The position numbers and the translations under genes were made by a program. From positions 115,871,433 through 115,935,432 of the forward strand of contig OW240918.1 in NCBI GenBank assembly GCA_933207985.1: 64,000 nucleotides of DNA, written 5' to 3'. Shown piece by piece: positions 33,198 to 44,339 of the stretch (the stretch's first letter is position 1; the number at the start of each line of letters is the position of its first letter). The notes under the pieces are model-generated. The model was not told the DNA's origin. It worked only from the letters and a program-made list of their open reading frames with translations, and searched no databases. The stretch comes from Pelobates cultripes (Eukaryota > Chordata > Amphibia > Anura > Pelobatidae).

Positions 33198-34450
33198 GTC
33201 CTCGTATCGAGCCTCTGGTGCTGAACAGTTGTCTGTGGTAGGGTCGTGTATATCCTGTGGACCAATAATCTGTGGGTCGGGGGCCTGTAGCCTGTAAAGG
33301 CTGCTCTACTGGTAGCTCGGCCCCTGGAGCGACCCCAGCTCTCCCAGAAAAACGATGGTTATGGGAGCGGAAAACCCTACGTAGAGAGGACTGGGCTTTA
33401 TTAAGTGTGGTAAAAACCGAGACATGCTTGGAGAGGTCTCGCATGAAACTGTTACCAAACAAAAGACCATCGGCCTCTGGGCCTAGTTCTTTGGTACTCA
33501 GGTCTACTAATTTGGCATCGATTTTATAAAGTGCCGCTCAATCGAAATTGCCACATTGGCATTGCCCAATAAACATAGGGCCCTCTGTGCCCATTCTCTA
33601 ATGGTATGCGGATCAAGTTCACCGCTTGTGAGTGCCTCATCTGCCAGTATGAATATTTGAATTATAGGGCCTGAAATGTCTAATAATTTGTCTTGAGTCG
33701 CTTTCAAGCCCTGCCCAATACCCTTACGAGGGTCTTTACCTGATTTTGTCAAATAGGTGACCAGCATAGGGTCGAATTCAGGGGTAAAGGCAACTTTGCC
33801 TGGAATTGTAGGTCTCGGACATTCAGCCCTTAGTTTGTTTCTAATTTCTTTTTCGAGGGGCTTGCGAAGCCACAGTTTACAAAAATTAGCAATATGGTCC
33901 GGGGGAGCCCATTCTGCTGAGCGCGGATGACAAATCACCCTTGGGTTAAAAAGGGGATGGCCTGAGGCATCCAGGAGGGTGTCTGAGTCAGGCACTTTAC
34001 TCTTGGGGTCCTGTCCCATAAAAGTTTATTTTACAAACTCTGATGTTGAGGAATCCTGGGGCGCATTCGCCATGGGATCCTCATCAGAGTAATTTGGATC
34101 ATAGTCACTTAAAATATGGCCAGACAAACGTGAGGTGGAACCCTCCAGAGGGTCTGTGGCATCCTGCGTAACATATGGGTTAGAATGTTTAATGACCTTT
34201 GCAGGAGCTTTGCCTTTGCCCGCAGTAGCGCTATTCCCTTTCCAGGGTCTCTTGCGCGGGGCGTTGTCTTGGTCAGAGACATGAGAATCCTCCGAGTCAG
34301 AGGGTTGTTGAGTAGAGGGGTGTACCTCAGTGGTGCATTCATGGTAGGCTGCCAAGGCCTTAGGAATGGACTCCGCTATAGTGGAGAAAAGCCATTCTTT
34401 AAGTTCGGCAGAGATGGCAGGGTCTTGGCGGTCTGACATAATGGGATGCT
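33100..34450 (-). pseudogene. DIRS Gag-like protein, defective
   Basis: It begins near MSDRQDPAISAELKEWLFST, with a Ser/Asp-rich stretch (SDSEDSHVSD) and a basic patch. A TAA follows SEFVK at about 34025. It continues as HPLFNPRVICHPRSAEWAPP, LRKPLEKEIRNKLRAECPRP and ALCLLGNANVAI. A frameshift near 33525 leads to GLLFGNSFMRDLSKHVSVF and an Arg/Gly-rich end (TRGSIRGRGS). The layout matches the first ORF of DIRS elements. The 3' limit, overlapping RT, is approximate. Confidence 0.7.
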
Positions 34451-34702
34451 TAATTAAATAGGTAACGTTAGGGTTGCAAATGAAGATGAGGTCTCTCAAA
34501 TTACAATATGAGAAGAGGTGGGGGTCACCCACGAGATGTCAAAACAGTGGGGTTTACCCACAAATGCTTGGCACAAGTAAAAAACCTGGTTGTAAAAACA
34601 AATAATAGGGGGTCACCCTATTGGGCAGTTTGGTGGATAAAATTATTGTACAGTGAAAAAGGTGGGGATCACCCACTAGGATTTAACTTTTTTTTTTTAT
34701 TT

Positions 34703-34708
<6 letters not shown>

Positions 34709-34742
<34 letters not shown>
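34709..34742. repeat. (TA)n microsatellite
   Basis: Pure TA run after a T-rich stretch, within the DIRS leader. Confidence 0.95.
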
Positions 34743-34745
<3 letters not shown>

Positions 34746-34792
34746 GATAAATATGTACAGTGAGAAAATGGGGGTCACCCAGAAAATAAATC

Positions 34793-34960
34793 AGGTGGGG
34801 TCAGCCACACAGCTATTACACGCAGTGGTGTGCTCAGTAGGTGGTGTCAGCCACACAGATATTTCACACAGGAGTGTGCTCAGTAAGTGGTGTCAGCCAC
34901 ACAGATATTTCACACAGGAGTGTGCTCAGTAGGTGGTGTCAGCCACTCAAGTATTTACAG
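34793..34960 (-). repeat. 46-bp tandem repeat in the DIRS leader
   Basis: Three to four copies of about 46 bp (ggtgtcagccacacagatat then ttcacacaggagtgtgctca). The motif GGGGTCACCCAC or GTCAGCCAC recurs about a dozen times from 34520 to 35110. The function is unknown. Confidence 0.85.
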
Positions 34961-35968
34961 TTTGAGAATTTTATATGCAAGTGGGGTTCACCCACAATAG
35001 GGAAAATATAGTCAGCCACACAAGGTTGATAAAATATATATGTGTATATTACCCACACTAATAAAAAAAAAATATATATATACAAACAGATCAGGGGGAG
35101 GGGTTCACCCAAATTTCAGCAGTCTGGTCCTGTAGAGCAAACCTGCAAGCAGATGAGAAAAGATCAGTAAACTGATCGTATTGGAAATGAGATGCCCATA
35201 TGAAAAAGGGTGGAGGAGGCAGAAAGCATAAACTTACCTGTCACAAGCCAGGCAAGAGTGAAACACTATGTGCTGGAGTAACTGGATCCGCTGAAGGAGC
35301 AGTGGGCTGAAATATGGCCGCCGAGATCGCCGCTCATAAAAAGGGCGGGAAAAAACGGAGTTGAGGGAGACGCGAATGGGTGGGAAATAACGGCTGCCGC
35401 GGGCTCATGGGAAATGGAGTCCGCGGCCGTAGCAAATGACGAGAAAGGGCCGCGGCTCTACCTCTGAGGAGAGCCGCGGCCAGCTGACTGAAACAAAATA
35501 AAGAAGTAACGAACGGAGTGTCGGCAAATTTTTTAAAGGGGAAATCCCTGGATTGAAAATTAAGACACAATGAGGGATGAGACAAAAAGCACAATTGCTA
35601 AAAAAGGGAAAATCAGTAAGGATTAAATATATAAATGAAAAAAATTAGGTTTTCAGTGGATAGAAAAAATAAGCCATTAAATATATACAAATTTCTGTGG
35701 TAAAGTAGATATTGTTAAAGCTACAAATACCAATTAAATATATATATAACTGAAATCAGAAGGCAATATAATTGGAGCAGACTCACCTGGGAGGCAAGCA
35801 GCAAAGAAAGAGGAAGTGGGAGGAGTCTGATGACACTATATTGTAGTTGAGATATGTTATGATTGGTTGATTTTTCCATACAACATTGTTAACCATTTCT
35901 TTGCTGCTGGGAGTTACAGTAAAGAAAGATAAGCAAATATGAAGCCTCCTGTCTTGCCATAAAATTAA

Positions 35969-36724
35969 AAAGTTTCTTTATTCACATCGGGTCTCAGATG
36001 AAGTCCTGTTCCAAAAATGTCTGAGAGCCAGAGCACAGATTGCAGAAGCTTTTTGTTAACAGCATAGCTCCACCCACACATACCCTTAACCAATCAGTGA
36101 ACAGGATGACCTTCTATGGGCAGACCACATGGTTCATCTGAGACAAAGGAATGTGCTCTCCAATTCCACACATGCTCAGTATACTGATGACTCACCTAAC
36201 TGTTTGTAATCAGATACTAATTAGCATATGCCATGTGGAGATTTCGGCCTACTAAATTTTGACCATGCTGGAATCCCATCACAATACTAATATTGTCATA
36301 TGTTTGCATCTTTTCTTTTAGCGATTTACCTTAACATCTTTACCAATTCCCTTAGTTTTTTTATTACTTAAAACCTTAACTTTATTTGTGCTTTAAAAAA
36401 TAATTTATTTTTGTCTGCAAACCTGTCCATTTTAAACATATTGTGAGACAAACATTTCCAAAGTGTGAATATAAACTGATTAACATCAATTTAAATTAGG
36501 ACTAATAAATACCTTAATTACTAATATGCATAATATAACAGTTTACCTCAACTTTCATACAATACATTCAAATTAATCATACATATAGAACACAAAGACA
36601 AGACATAATTTGGCATAAGAGCATATTATCGATATTCCTAAAAAGCATTTGGAATATGGCGGGCGGAGAGAATTCCGGGAGAAATATTAAACATTGATTA
36701 TAAAATATATTCAATGCTCAGGAC
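35969..36724 (+). other. Unassigned stretch between DIRS and MIF4G copy 6
   Basis: 36000-36310 looks like a repeat (ccacatggttcatctgagac; terminal-like pyrimidine tracts), followed by AT-rich sequence. No gene was seen. Confidence 0.4.
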
Positions 36725-37905
36725 TGAAAGCCAAAAACCTTATACTACCTGTACTCCAAGAGGAGCCAAATATCAAAGCAAAAGTAAAAAGTATATGCTA
36801 TGACAGGGATTTTTTGCTCCAATTCCAATATATCACACAAGAGTCAAAAGACTTCTCTAAAATATACCAATGTATGGTTATTAGACCACACATTTGGCCA
36901 GTGCCTCCATCATGGTTGACCAGCAGGAATTGTACACCCCTATCTGCAAATTTCTGCAACCCTCCTAAGGGTAATCACAGACTGCCACCTGGAATGGGTG
37001 ACCTGAGGTTTCAGAAAGCACACGCTAAAGAACCTCGCAGAATCATTAAACTAAATGAGAATGTTAAACAGCAACAATCTGAAAAAGAGTAGAAACCTCC
37101 TATGAAAATGGCAAATGAAAATCCCAATAGTGCCAAGGCTCAAGTTTCGCAGAGTTCACAGGATTTTGAATAAGATCACTACTCAGATATTTCAGCACTT
37201 AAACAGGTAAAGGACCTCTCTATCGACACAGAGTTTCAGCTGAAAGGTGTTATTGAACTCACATTTGAAAAGGCAATAGCAGACCCACATTTCGCAGTTA
37301 TATATGCCAACATGTCCAACTGGCTTATGATGATTGTGGTCCCAACAAAAGTAAATCCTGAAGTCTGCATTACATCCCACAGGCTGCGACTAAGGCTCTG
37401 CTAGTAGGAGCTTGATAGTGAAGGAATTCAAAAACTGCAGAAGGATCTGGATCCACCTACATCACGTAAAGAAAATATTCGACTATAGGATGAATTGAGT
37501 GATGCCTGTAATAAAACACAGTCGATCCATAAGGAACATCAATTATTATAGGGAGCTATTTAAATTAAAATTGCTCTCAGAAGGCATCATGAATGACTGT
37601 CTTATTAAATTACTTAAAAGGAACAGTGAGGAAACCATGGAGTGCATCTGCCTTTTACTCACTTTAGTTGGAAAATACCTGAAAAATGGACAGTCTCGCA
37701 TGGACCACTATTTTAGCAATATTGATATATTCATTAAAAACAGGAAAACATCTTCTCTGATTAGATTTTTAATCCAGGATGTGCTGGATTTGAGGAGAAA
37801 TAACTGGGTATGTCGGCATAAACTCCAGGGTCCAAAAACAATAGATCAAATCCACAAACAGGCAGAACAAGATGAAAAGTGCAGTGAACCAAAGAGAGAA
37901 AACTG
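36725..37905 (+). pseudogene. eIF4G-like MIF4G segment, copy 6
   Basis: The best-kept copy overall. KAKVKSICYDRDFLLQFQYI starts a 132-residue frame through AKEPRRIIKLNENVKQQQSE to a stop at about 37090 (the Trp of KAWKPP in other copies). Then STQIFQHL-like text, DTEFQLKGVIELTFEKAIAD, ANMSNWLMMIVVPTK, IRNINYYRELFKLKLLSEGI, MNDCLIKLLKRNSEETMECI and [20 protein letters not shown], ending [17 protein letters not shown]. It aligns over essentially the whole eIF4G middle domain. At least three frame breaks remain. Confidence 0.88.
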
Positions 37906-38108
37906 AACACTTTTTGTGATAATTACAATTCAATTTCAGTTACAATCTAACACTACTCATTCCATGGATATACACAATAAAAGTTTGTCTATAACATACA
38001 TTTGTCACTTTGCTTTGCCTGTATTGTAAGTATGTGTAACCTTGATTGAATGGTATTGCCTGTCAACATTTGTGATTTGACTTCTGTCTTAATTTCAAAT
38101 GTACAGAT
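37906..38108 (+). other. Short array spacer before HR1a, copy 3
   Basis: Compared with units 1 and 2, more than 1 kb of spacer is deleted here: the MIF4G flank (atggatatacacaat) joins the 6325-like sequence directly at about 37977. Confidence 0.65.
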
Positions 38109-38394
38109 TCTTCAAATACTCCAGAGTCTCCTAAAAGTGATAATACTTCGGCAAGTAATGGTGGGTCATCAATAGACATCACTAACCATCTGGCTAAGCC
38201 AAACCTAAAGAAGCAGATAAAAAAGGACATCAGGAAAGAACTTAAAATTAAGGTGCCACAAACCTTCACAAGGTTGTCTCATTGCAAAAACATCTGGCAC
38301 ATGTGAACAAGTACCTTAAAGCATCACAAAAGAATATGGATGAGCTCCACAACAAACTACAATAGCTAAATGCACAAACTATTCTGTAAGAATC
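38109..38394 (+). pseudogene. PKN-like HR1a exon, copy 3
   Basis: The acceptor aaatgtacag is kept. It reads PESPKSDNTSASNGGSSIDI, NHLAKPNLKKQIKKDIRKEL, then a deletion (cttaaaattaaggtgcc) that removes the EGAR codons and shifts the frame, then KYLKASQKNMDELHNKLQ and a TAG at about 38365. Its lesions differ from those of copies 1 and 2. Confidence 0.82.
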
Positions 38395-39480
38395 GGGTAC
38401 ATTAGGAGACCTTGTTTTTGTATTGTATTTAATAGTATGAGTTTATGTATGTGTGTGTTTATTGATAAATATATCGAGAGGGAGAGAGAGAAATATTCCA
38501 AATTCGTCAACCCAAACTACTTTTAGTGCTTTGCCCAAGCATTGCATTTTAAATATAAACAGCATTAAAATTATATTAAATGATAATCCGGGTATATATT
38601 TCTTTAGAATGGCAGCCTATTACTTGCTGCTTAGTTATTGCACTTATGTGACGTGCTTTATGAGAAAGATCTAGGTGCGCTACAGAAATGATCAGTAACC
38701 ATCATCAGTTCAAACAACATTATACATAGTAAAAATATCAAACAAACAAATCTCTCCACTGACACGGTGCCTGCATAAAGCTCTGCTCGGTTCTTCCAAA
38801 AACTGAAATTGGCGCCGTGTGTACGCTACAATTAGCATAAGTAAGGCGCATTAAATATACACTCAAGATTTGAGCTGACATTGTTATTTGGTTATTAGAT
38901 ATATGCATGGATTTTTTTCCAACCCTCTTTAAAGGCGATAGTAAGTTGGGGATCAGGGTGTCCCTCTCTGATTCAGCAATTCAGGAGCACACGTCTTCTT
39001 TTAATCAAGATAGATAATAAAAACTAGATTTTTAGGAGTTCCACAATAGTTCTCTTCACAGAATAATTGAGAGCACCAACTTTTTTTCTTGGTCAGCCAT
39101 GAAGCACTTTCACAATTCTAAAAGTTTGTTGTGTCTAGAGCCATTTCTTTTCAGCTGCAGCAAAACAGCTAATGTGGTTTGATCTATAAAGGCTCTCGCA
39201 CTGTGAAAGTGGAATTAAGGAAACGGAATTCATACCATCGTTCCTGTATGTTATGCAGATGTACTGATTGATACTTACAGAAAAAAAACAGTTTAATCTT
39301 TGGGTAAAAATCAATGCTTATGGGACAAATCCAGAACCTAGCATAATTGTATACTGGGTTAATTACTTTAAATTAGAAAAATACAATTCTGTAATGAAGT
39401 TTACAGTACTTCTTACATATTTATCCACCTGGTTCTAATCACTTTTGAGGAACCGGAAACGTCTAAGTGTTCCACAAACA
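38395..39480 (+). other. HR1a-HR1b intron, copy 3
   Basis: No gene was seen; it is nearly colinear with 8180-9253. Confidence 0.6.
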
Positions 39481-39557
39481 CGGCTTCAAGAAAGTGAGGA
39501 AAAAATAGAATATTTACACAAGTTAATTCTGCGGGAGGAGCCTATTGATAAAGGTAA
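39481..39557 (+). pseudogene. PKN-like HR1b second-helix exon, copy 3
   Basis: RLQESEEKIEYLHKLILREE then PIDK, donor gataaag|gtaaag. The same frame is kept in all three copies. Confidence 0.55.
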
Positions 39558-40820
39558 AGGTTCATTGATAGAATTTATTCTCTCATGTTATATTTTCTGT
39601 TCTACCTTCCTATAATTATATTCTGTGCTTTATGGAGCAATATTAACTGACCTTATAGTGTTCTTTAACAAAAAAGTAAACAGTCATAATGCAAACTGAA
39701 TAATAATAAAAAATACAGTATATTTATTGAACTCACATATAAGAGAGTCATGGACAACTTCATTTACATAACAGAATCCAAATTTACTTACAACAAGAAT
39801 ACACGAAGAGGAATAAAAAAATATTACAAATAGGGTATGTGTACCAAATACAATTTGCCAATAAGACTACATTGGAACTGGTACGAAAACACACTATATG
39901 TATATCACATTCCCTTAGAGAGAATCACTTTCTCATTTAAGAAATATTTTCTTCTGCCCAAAAGAGGACTTATTTGATTGTTGTTATGTGACATCTTTGG
40001 TTTTTAAATATCTGCACTACTGTGTATATATAAATAAATATATTTTTTCCAATTAGCTTTGCACTCCAGCTTTGAAAGCATATAATTTCCGGTGCTCGGC
40101 AACACTTGTATACATCAAAATTCCAAATGCCATCACTCTTACTTTTTATGTCAAAATAAATACAGGATTTTCATAAGTACAAGCATACCATAACATAACA
40201 CACATATGCTTCTACTGATTAAAGTTCTGTAAGAGAATTAAAATATCAACCTGGATCTCTTTTGATGTAATCAAGTAAGATTTTTTTGAAAACCTAGATT
40301 TCTGGCATTTGACATTTTTGAATATATATATATATATATATATACCTGGAAGAATTTATTGTTCACATTGAATAGTACACTTTTTTGAAATACAAATTTT
40401 GGTTTACACCCGCAATGTTTTTCTGAGCACCTTATTGATATTGGTACTATATCAAAGATACAGATCTCTATGCACGTTATGCAAGCTTGAAACATGCACA
40501 GAACACTTTATTATTTTATAATTGGTGTTTGTTTTAAGCACTCCACTCATTTAGATTTAGATTTTATGCAATTGTGTTCCCTGTAACTCCTGTGATTGAC
40601 CTTTTTTCTTTATACACAATATTGCCACATAAATAATTTAATGATTGATTTATGCAATCAATGTTCACAAAGATCTAGTATTGTGAACATATCTTCTGTT
40701 GCTTCTATTGATAATAATAAGAATATTATTTATCTCTATGTTTCATATTCAATACTTATATCATGCTCTTTCAACTCTCTACAGATGAAACATCTGCATA
40801 AGTTTCTGTTCCAATTTCAG

Positions 40821-40928
40821 AGCCTTGGTTTACTGCTGCTGCTTCTTTGTCATTGGAGAAATCACAGGATCTAGATTCATCGTCATCTGGGTTTACACCA
40901 ATATCGTCAGGCCCAAGTTCCTCTTAGC
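40821..40928 (+). pseudogene. Ser-rich array exon, unit 3
   Basis: After acceptor ccaatttcag: FTAAASLSLEKSQDLDSSSS, GFTPISSG, then TAG. The frame and stop are shared with 22337. Confidence 0.4.
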
Positions 40929-41454
40929 TTCCATCTTCATCCCATTTGATTTATGTAATAAGTCTGTATCTATAGTCTGTCTGCTAAAACAGAAGTAATG
41001 TTGGGGGAATGGGGATAGAAGAAATGTTTTCGTTTAAGCTGTTTAATGTATCTCAAATATTGATACAAATGATAAAATTAACTACAGTTTTTATAATTGT
41101 GACAAGTCATGTTGCCAGACTGACATTTTTGTGGACTTCATCCTCTGCAGAAATGAAACCCATTAAACAGTTACTTCAGCCATAAATTCGAGTGACCCTT
41201 GCTCTGCAGGACCTCAACGAAAAGAAAACTGCCAAACTTTTACTTTCCCGTACTAAGGAAAAACTATCCCTGAGACGAATTGTCCTCATCCTATGTCACT
41301 TCCACTCGGGTCTTGAAAGGTCTGGGCCATGGCCTGTCTGCCCAGATGCAAAATTTGCACAGAATTCCCATTAGCCACTAGTAATTCTTGTTTGGGGCAG
41401 ATTAATGATAACCAAATTATGCTGCTGGGGGTGGACTACAAAAAGCATTTTTTG

Positions 41455-42176
41455 TCACAACCTTGCTAAGTGGTTTGACAAAAATCTGAGCTTTCCACAC
41501 CACTCTGAGATCATCTCTCCTAGGCCACCAATAAAAATGCTAAATTTACACATCTTTACACATCTTCATTATCAGTGTTAACTGCATAGTGATGAGGACA
41601 CGTTATCCAGCCCTCTAAGCCACTCACTGCCATCCAGACTGGCTATAGCTGACATTTCCAATGCAAAATTGTTAATATTGCATTAAAACAGCTGGGGAAG
41701 GATTGATATCCAGGAGCTGTAAAGACCCCAGTTTAAGCCAAACCATTGATAAATTGTTTGACAATAAAACAGAGAACAGTACCCGGACACGCTAGGCAAT
41801 ATAACCACTACAACAACCTATAATATTAGTTATATTATTAGCTATATTAGTTATAATGATTAGTTTTAATATTATCCCACATTCACTGCCTTATCTTTCA
41901 TTTTCCAGCATACCACGCGTCCCTTTATTTTCCACTATCCTCTGCTTTCTTTATTTAATTAATCAATATTTTTTAGACTCATCTGGACTATCATATAATG
42001 AAGGCTACCATTCTCATTGAAATTTTGACCAATACCCCAACTGGCATTTATTGGTGATTTGAGATGGGAAAAACTAAGTTTAGTAACTACATCAAACTGT
42101 AAAAAATGTTATTAAAGCAAACACTCAAAGTTAAAAAAAAAAAAGCCCTGTTTATAATTCAAGATTTTATTTTCCA
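41455..42176 (+). other. Array intron, unit 3
   Basis: 41455-41760 matches the first 330 bases of the window and 23630-23720. 41760-42050 is private and AT-rich. No gene was seen. Confidence 0.55.
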
Positions 42177-42369
42177 AGATTCCAGAGCAGGACATGTTTA
42201 TCCTAGCCAGAACAAAAACGTATCTTCAAAGTCTGAAGAAGTTTCTGAGGACGAAGAACAGTCAGAACAAGTACCAGAGGATGAAGAACACTCTACAGAA
42301 TTGTATGAAAGAACATCGGATTATGATAAAAAGTTTGAGAATGCACCACAGCGTGAAGATGAGTCTTAG
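42177..42369 (+). pseudogene. Acidic array exon, unit 3
   Basis: DSRAGHVYPSQNKNVSSKSE, EVSEDEEQSEQVPEDEEHST, then ELYERTSDYDKKFENAPQRE and a stop. Longer open frame than unit 2. The family is unknown. Confidence 0.45.
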
Positions 42370-42501
42370 GAAGAGTCCAAAGAACTGTCCTAGAATGAAT
42401 GGTATTTTAATACATGTATTATTTGCTACAGGGGCATTTTGTTTTAGTAGGGAACTGCATGGGTAATTATCTGATTATTTTTAGTATTCTTTTCTGCACA
42501 G

Positions 42502-42577
42502 TGTTCAGCAAAAACTTCCAGTGACTCTGAGGGATTTCCACTGTCACTCTGTCCAAGGTAAAGGGTTATTTGGAAAA
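42502..42577 (+). CDS. PKN-like kinase exon A, copy 3 (best kept)
   Basis: It lies between ctgcacag and ggaaaa|gtaagc. It reads LPVTLRDFHCHSVQGKGLFG then K, matching PKN LTLEDFRCLAVLGRGHFGK, that is, the first kinase strand and the glycine-rich loop (GKGLFGK). It splices in phase to exon B at 42654 to give GKV then ILVEHRDAKKLYAIKAIEKG. The exon is intact, but the gene copy is broken in exon C. Confidence 0.82.
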
Positions 42578-42653
42578 GTAAGCCTAAAGAGTGAATTATA
42601 ATAATATTTAGATATAAAATTAGTCCTGATAAATTCAATACAACACAAGTCAG

Positions 42654-42745
42654 GTCATTCTTGTGGAGCACAGAGATGCAAAGAAACTATATGCCATCAA
42701 AGCCATAGAGAAAGGCTTGCTAGTTTCAAAGAAAATGGTTCCTAT
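42654..42745 (+). CDS. PKN-like kinase exon B, copy 3
   Basis: Acceptor agtcag. It reads VILVEHRDAKKLYAIKAIEK, then GLLVSKKMV, with the A-x-K lysine, aligning with [20 protein letters not shown]. The 3' border is uncertain. It is the only copy with a good acceptor. Confidence 0.8.
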
Positions 42746-42861
42746 GTTAGCAAGAGGTGCATAATTAAAATCTTGGGGGTTTTTTGTGTGGAAACTTGTT
42801 TGTCATATTTGTAATAATGAGAAAATGTTTTTACCTTGGATTTTTATCCTTGGTTTTATAG

Positions 42862-43038
42862 GCTTAAGTTAGTAAAAACATATTTATAACAGCGACCAAC
42901 CAGAGGCACCCATTTTTGGCACACATTTGCCACTTTCCAGACAAGCAGTCACGTGTTCTTTGCTATGGAATATGCTGCTGGTGGGGACCTGACAAGCTAC
43001 ATGAAGGACAAAAAGACACTTTCCGACAATACAACTAT
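42862..43038 (+). pseudogene. PKN-like kinase exon C, copy 3, frameshifted
   Basis: A one-base loss near the start (cttaagttagtaaaaacata against cttatgtcagaaaataacat) shifts the frame. A second shift near cccatttttggc restores HTFATFQTSSHVFFAMEYAA and GGDLTSYMKDKKT. The donor is ctat|gtaaga. Confidence 0.83.
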
Positions 43039-43983
43039 GTAAGAATAAATCATTTTTGTAACCAAATATCTACACCTGCATTCAAAAATGTAGGATCTGT
43101 TGGCTCGAGGTGGGCTAAACATTCCATAAAGCCTAGAGAGATTATGATAAAAGATTATTGTGTTTAGTGGATATTGTGCTCTATGTTGCTAGATGTATCT
43201 TTATACGTGCTTGCTATAAGTGGGCATGATGTTAAAAATAATAAAAACTGCAGTAGCGTCTAGCAACCTGCATTCCTGTCTGCTCTCCTATTTTGTGTTA
43301 TAAATATATACAAGTTCTCAAAACACAGACAGAGGTGAGTGATACCAGTGATAAATGATAAAGTACCAACCTCCGTCATTACAGTTCATAAAATAATAAA
43401 TAATTACAGGAGAAAAGCAAAAAAACAGTGGTTCCCACAAAATGCTAATTTTATTTACCATACCTCGCTGGATTAAACCTGATTCTTGTTTTGTTTAGTT
43501 GTTTATGTTACAAGGGCAATCTAAGCAACAAAATAACTACAACTCAGTGTTGTACTTATGTTTACAAGAGTCTGTGAGTGCTGCCCCTTGGTTTTCTTTG
43601 TCAAACTATTTTAGAGCAGTTTGGCAAAAAAAAGGGGCATAACCCCGCAACAGACAACCCACCTCCTTTGCCACCAACTCAATAATGCAGATTTTACACG
43701 CAGAATTTGTTCCTAAAACCTGGCTCCCAAAGAAGTTGGACTACAATTCCTAGAGAGCTTTTCTGAGTTTCCTGAGGACCTAAAGATATGTGTTATTGGA
43801 AACTGCAAGTTAGAAGAGAGGGACACAAAAGATGCTCACAGGTCCAGGAAGGAGAAGGAAGGATTTGACAAAGAGACAGGTGGAACGAATCAAGCAGGGT
43901 TAAGAATGTTGCAATACGTATTTAAACTCTATATAAAATGATATATGCAAAAAATATTTGATTATCTATAACTATAAAATCTT
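43039..43983 (+). other. Array intron 3' of kinase exon C, copy 3
   Basis: Matches 851-1950 and 25005-26600 without the CR1-like insert. No gene was seen. Confidence 0.6.
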
Positions 43984-44290
43984 TTAAAGGATCACTATAG
44001 TGTCAGGAAAACAAACACTTAGGTCGTCCGTTACCCCCCCACCCTCAGGGCACCCCTCCCTTGGCGCTGAAGGGGTTAAAACCCCTTCAGTTACTTTAAT
44101 CCAGCGCCAGGCTCCCTCGGCGCTGGTGACCTCTCCTCCCACTCCGACGTCGGCTCCCGAGTGGAGCGAAATGTGCATGCGCGGCAAGAGTCGCGCGCGC
44201 ATTCAAACAGTCCATAGGACAGCATTTCTGAATGCTTTCCTATGGACGTTCTGCACGCTGCTACAATGGGGTAGATCCCCCAAAGGGGCT
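43984..44290 (+). repeat. Interspersed repeat (gatcactatagtgtcagg type)
   Basis: Begins gatcactatagtgtcaggaa and is GC-rich with ggcgctgaaggggttaaaac. The motif is familiar as a common frog MITE or SINE. The far end was not found. Confidence 0.45.
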
Positions 44291-44339
44291 GAGGTGGTGG
44301 AAAAATTTCCAAACCTGGATGCCAACAGCTCCAAAGCAA

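Larger units (their letters stand above)
30316..35968 (-). mobile_element. DIRS-type tyrosine-recombinase retrotransposon
   Basis: The ends are inverted: ttttatggcaagacaggagg at 30319 and its complement at 35947-35967. In minus orientation the order is leader with repeats, Gag, RT/RNase H/methyltransferase-like, tyrosine recombinase, as in DIRS elements, which insert by recombination instead of integrase and leave no target duplication. Frameshifts and stops in every frame mark it as defective. Confidence 0.88.

Noticed and set aside
30411..34532. Retrovirus or Gypsy-type polyprotein
   Set aside because: No protease or integrase, inverted rather than direct terminal repeats, and a tyrosine recombinase: DIRS.
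34793..34960. Regular 46-bp repeats resembling a CRISPR array
   Set aside because: The copies are directly abutting with no variable spacers, lie in a eukaryotic DIRS leader and have no cas genes.
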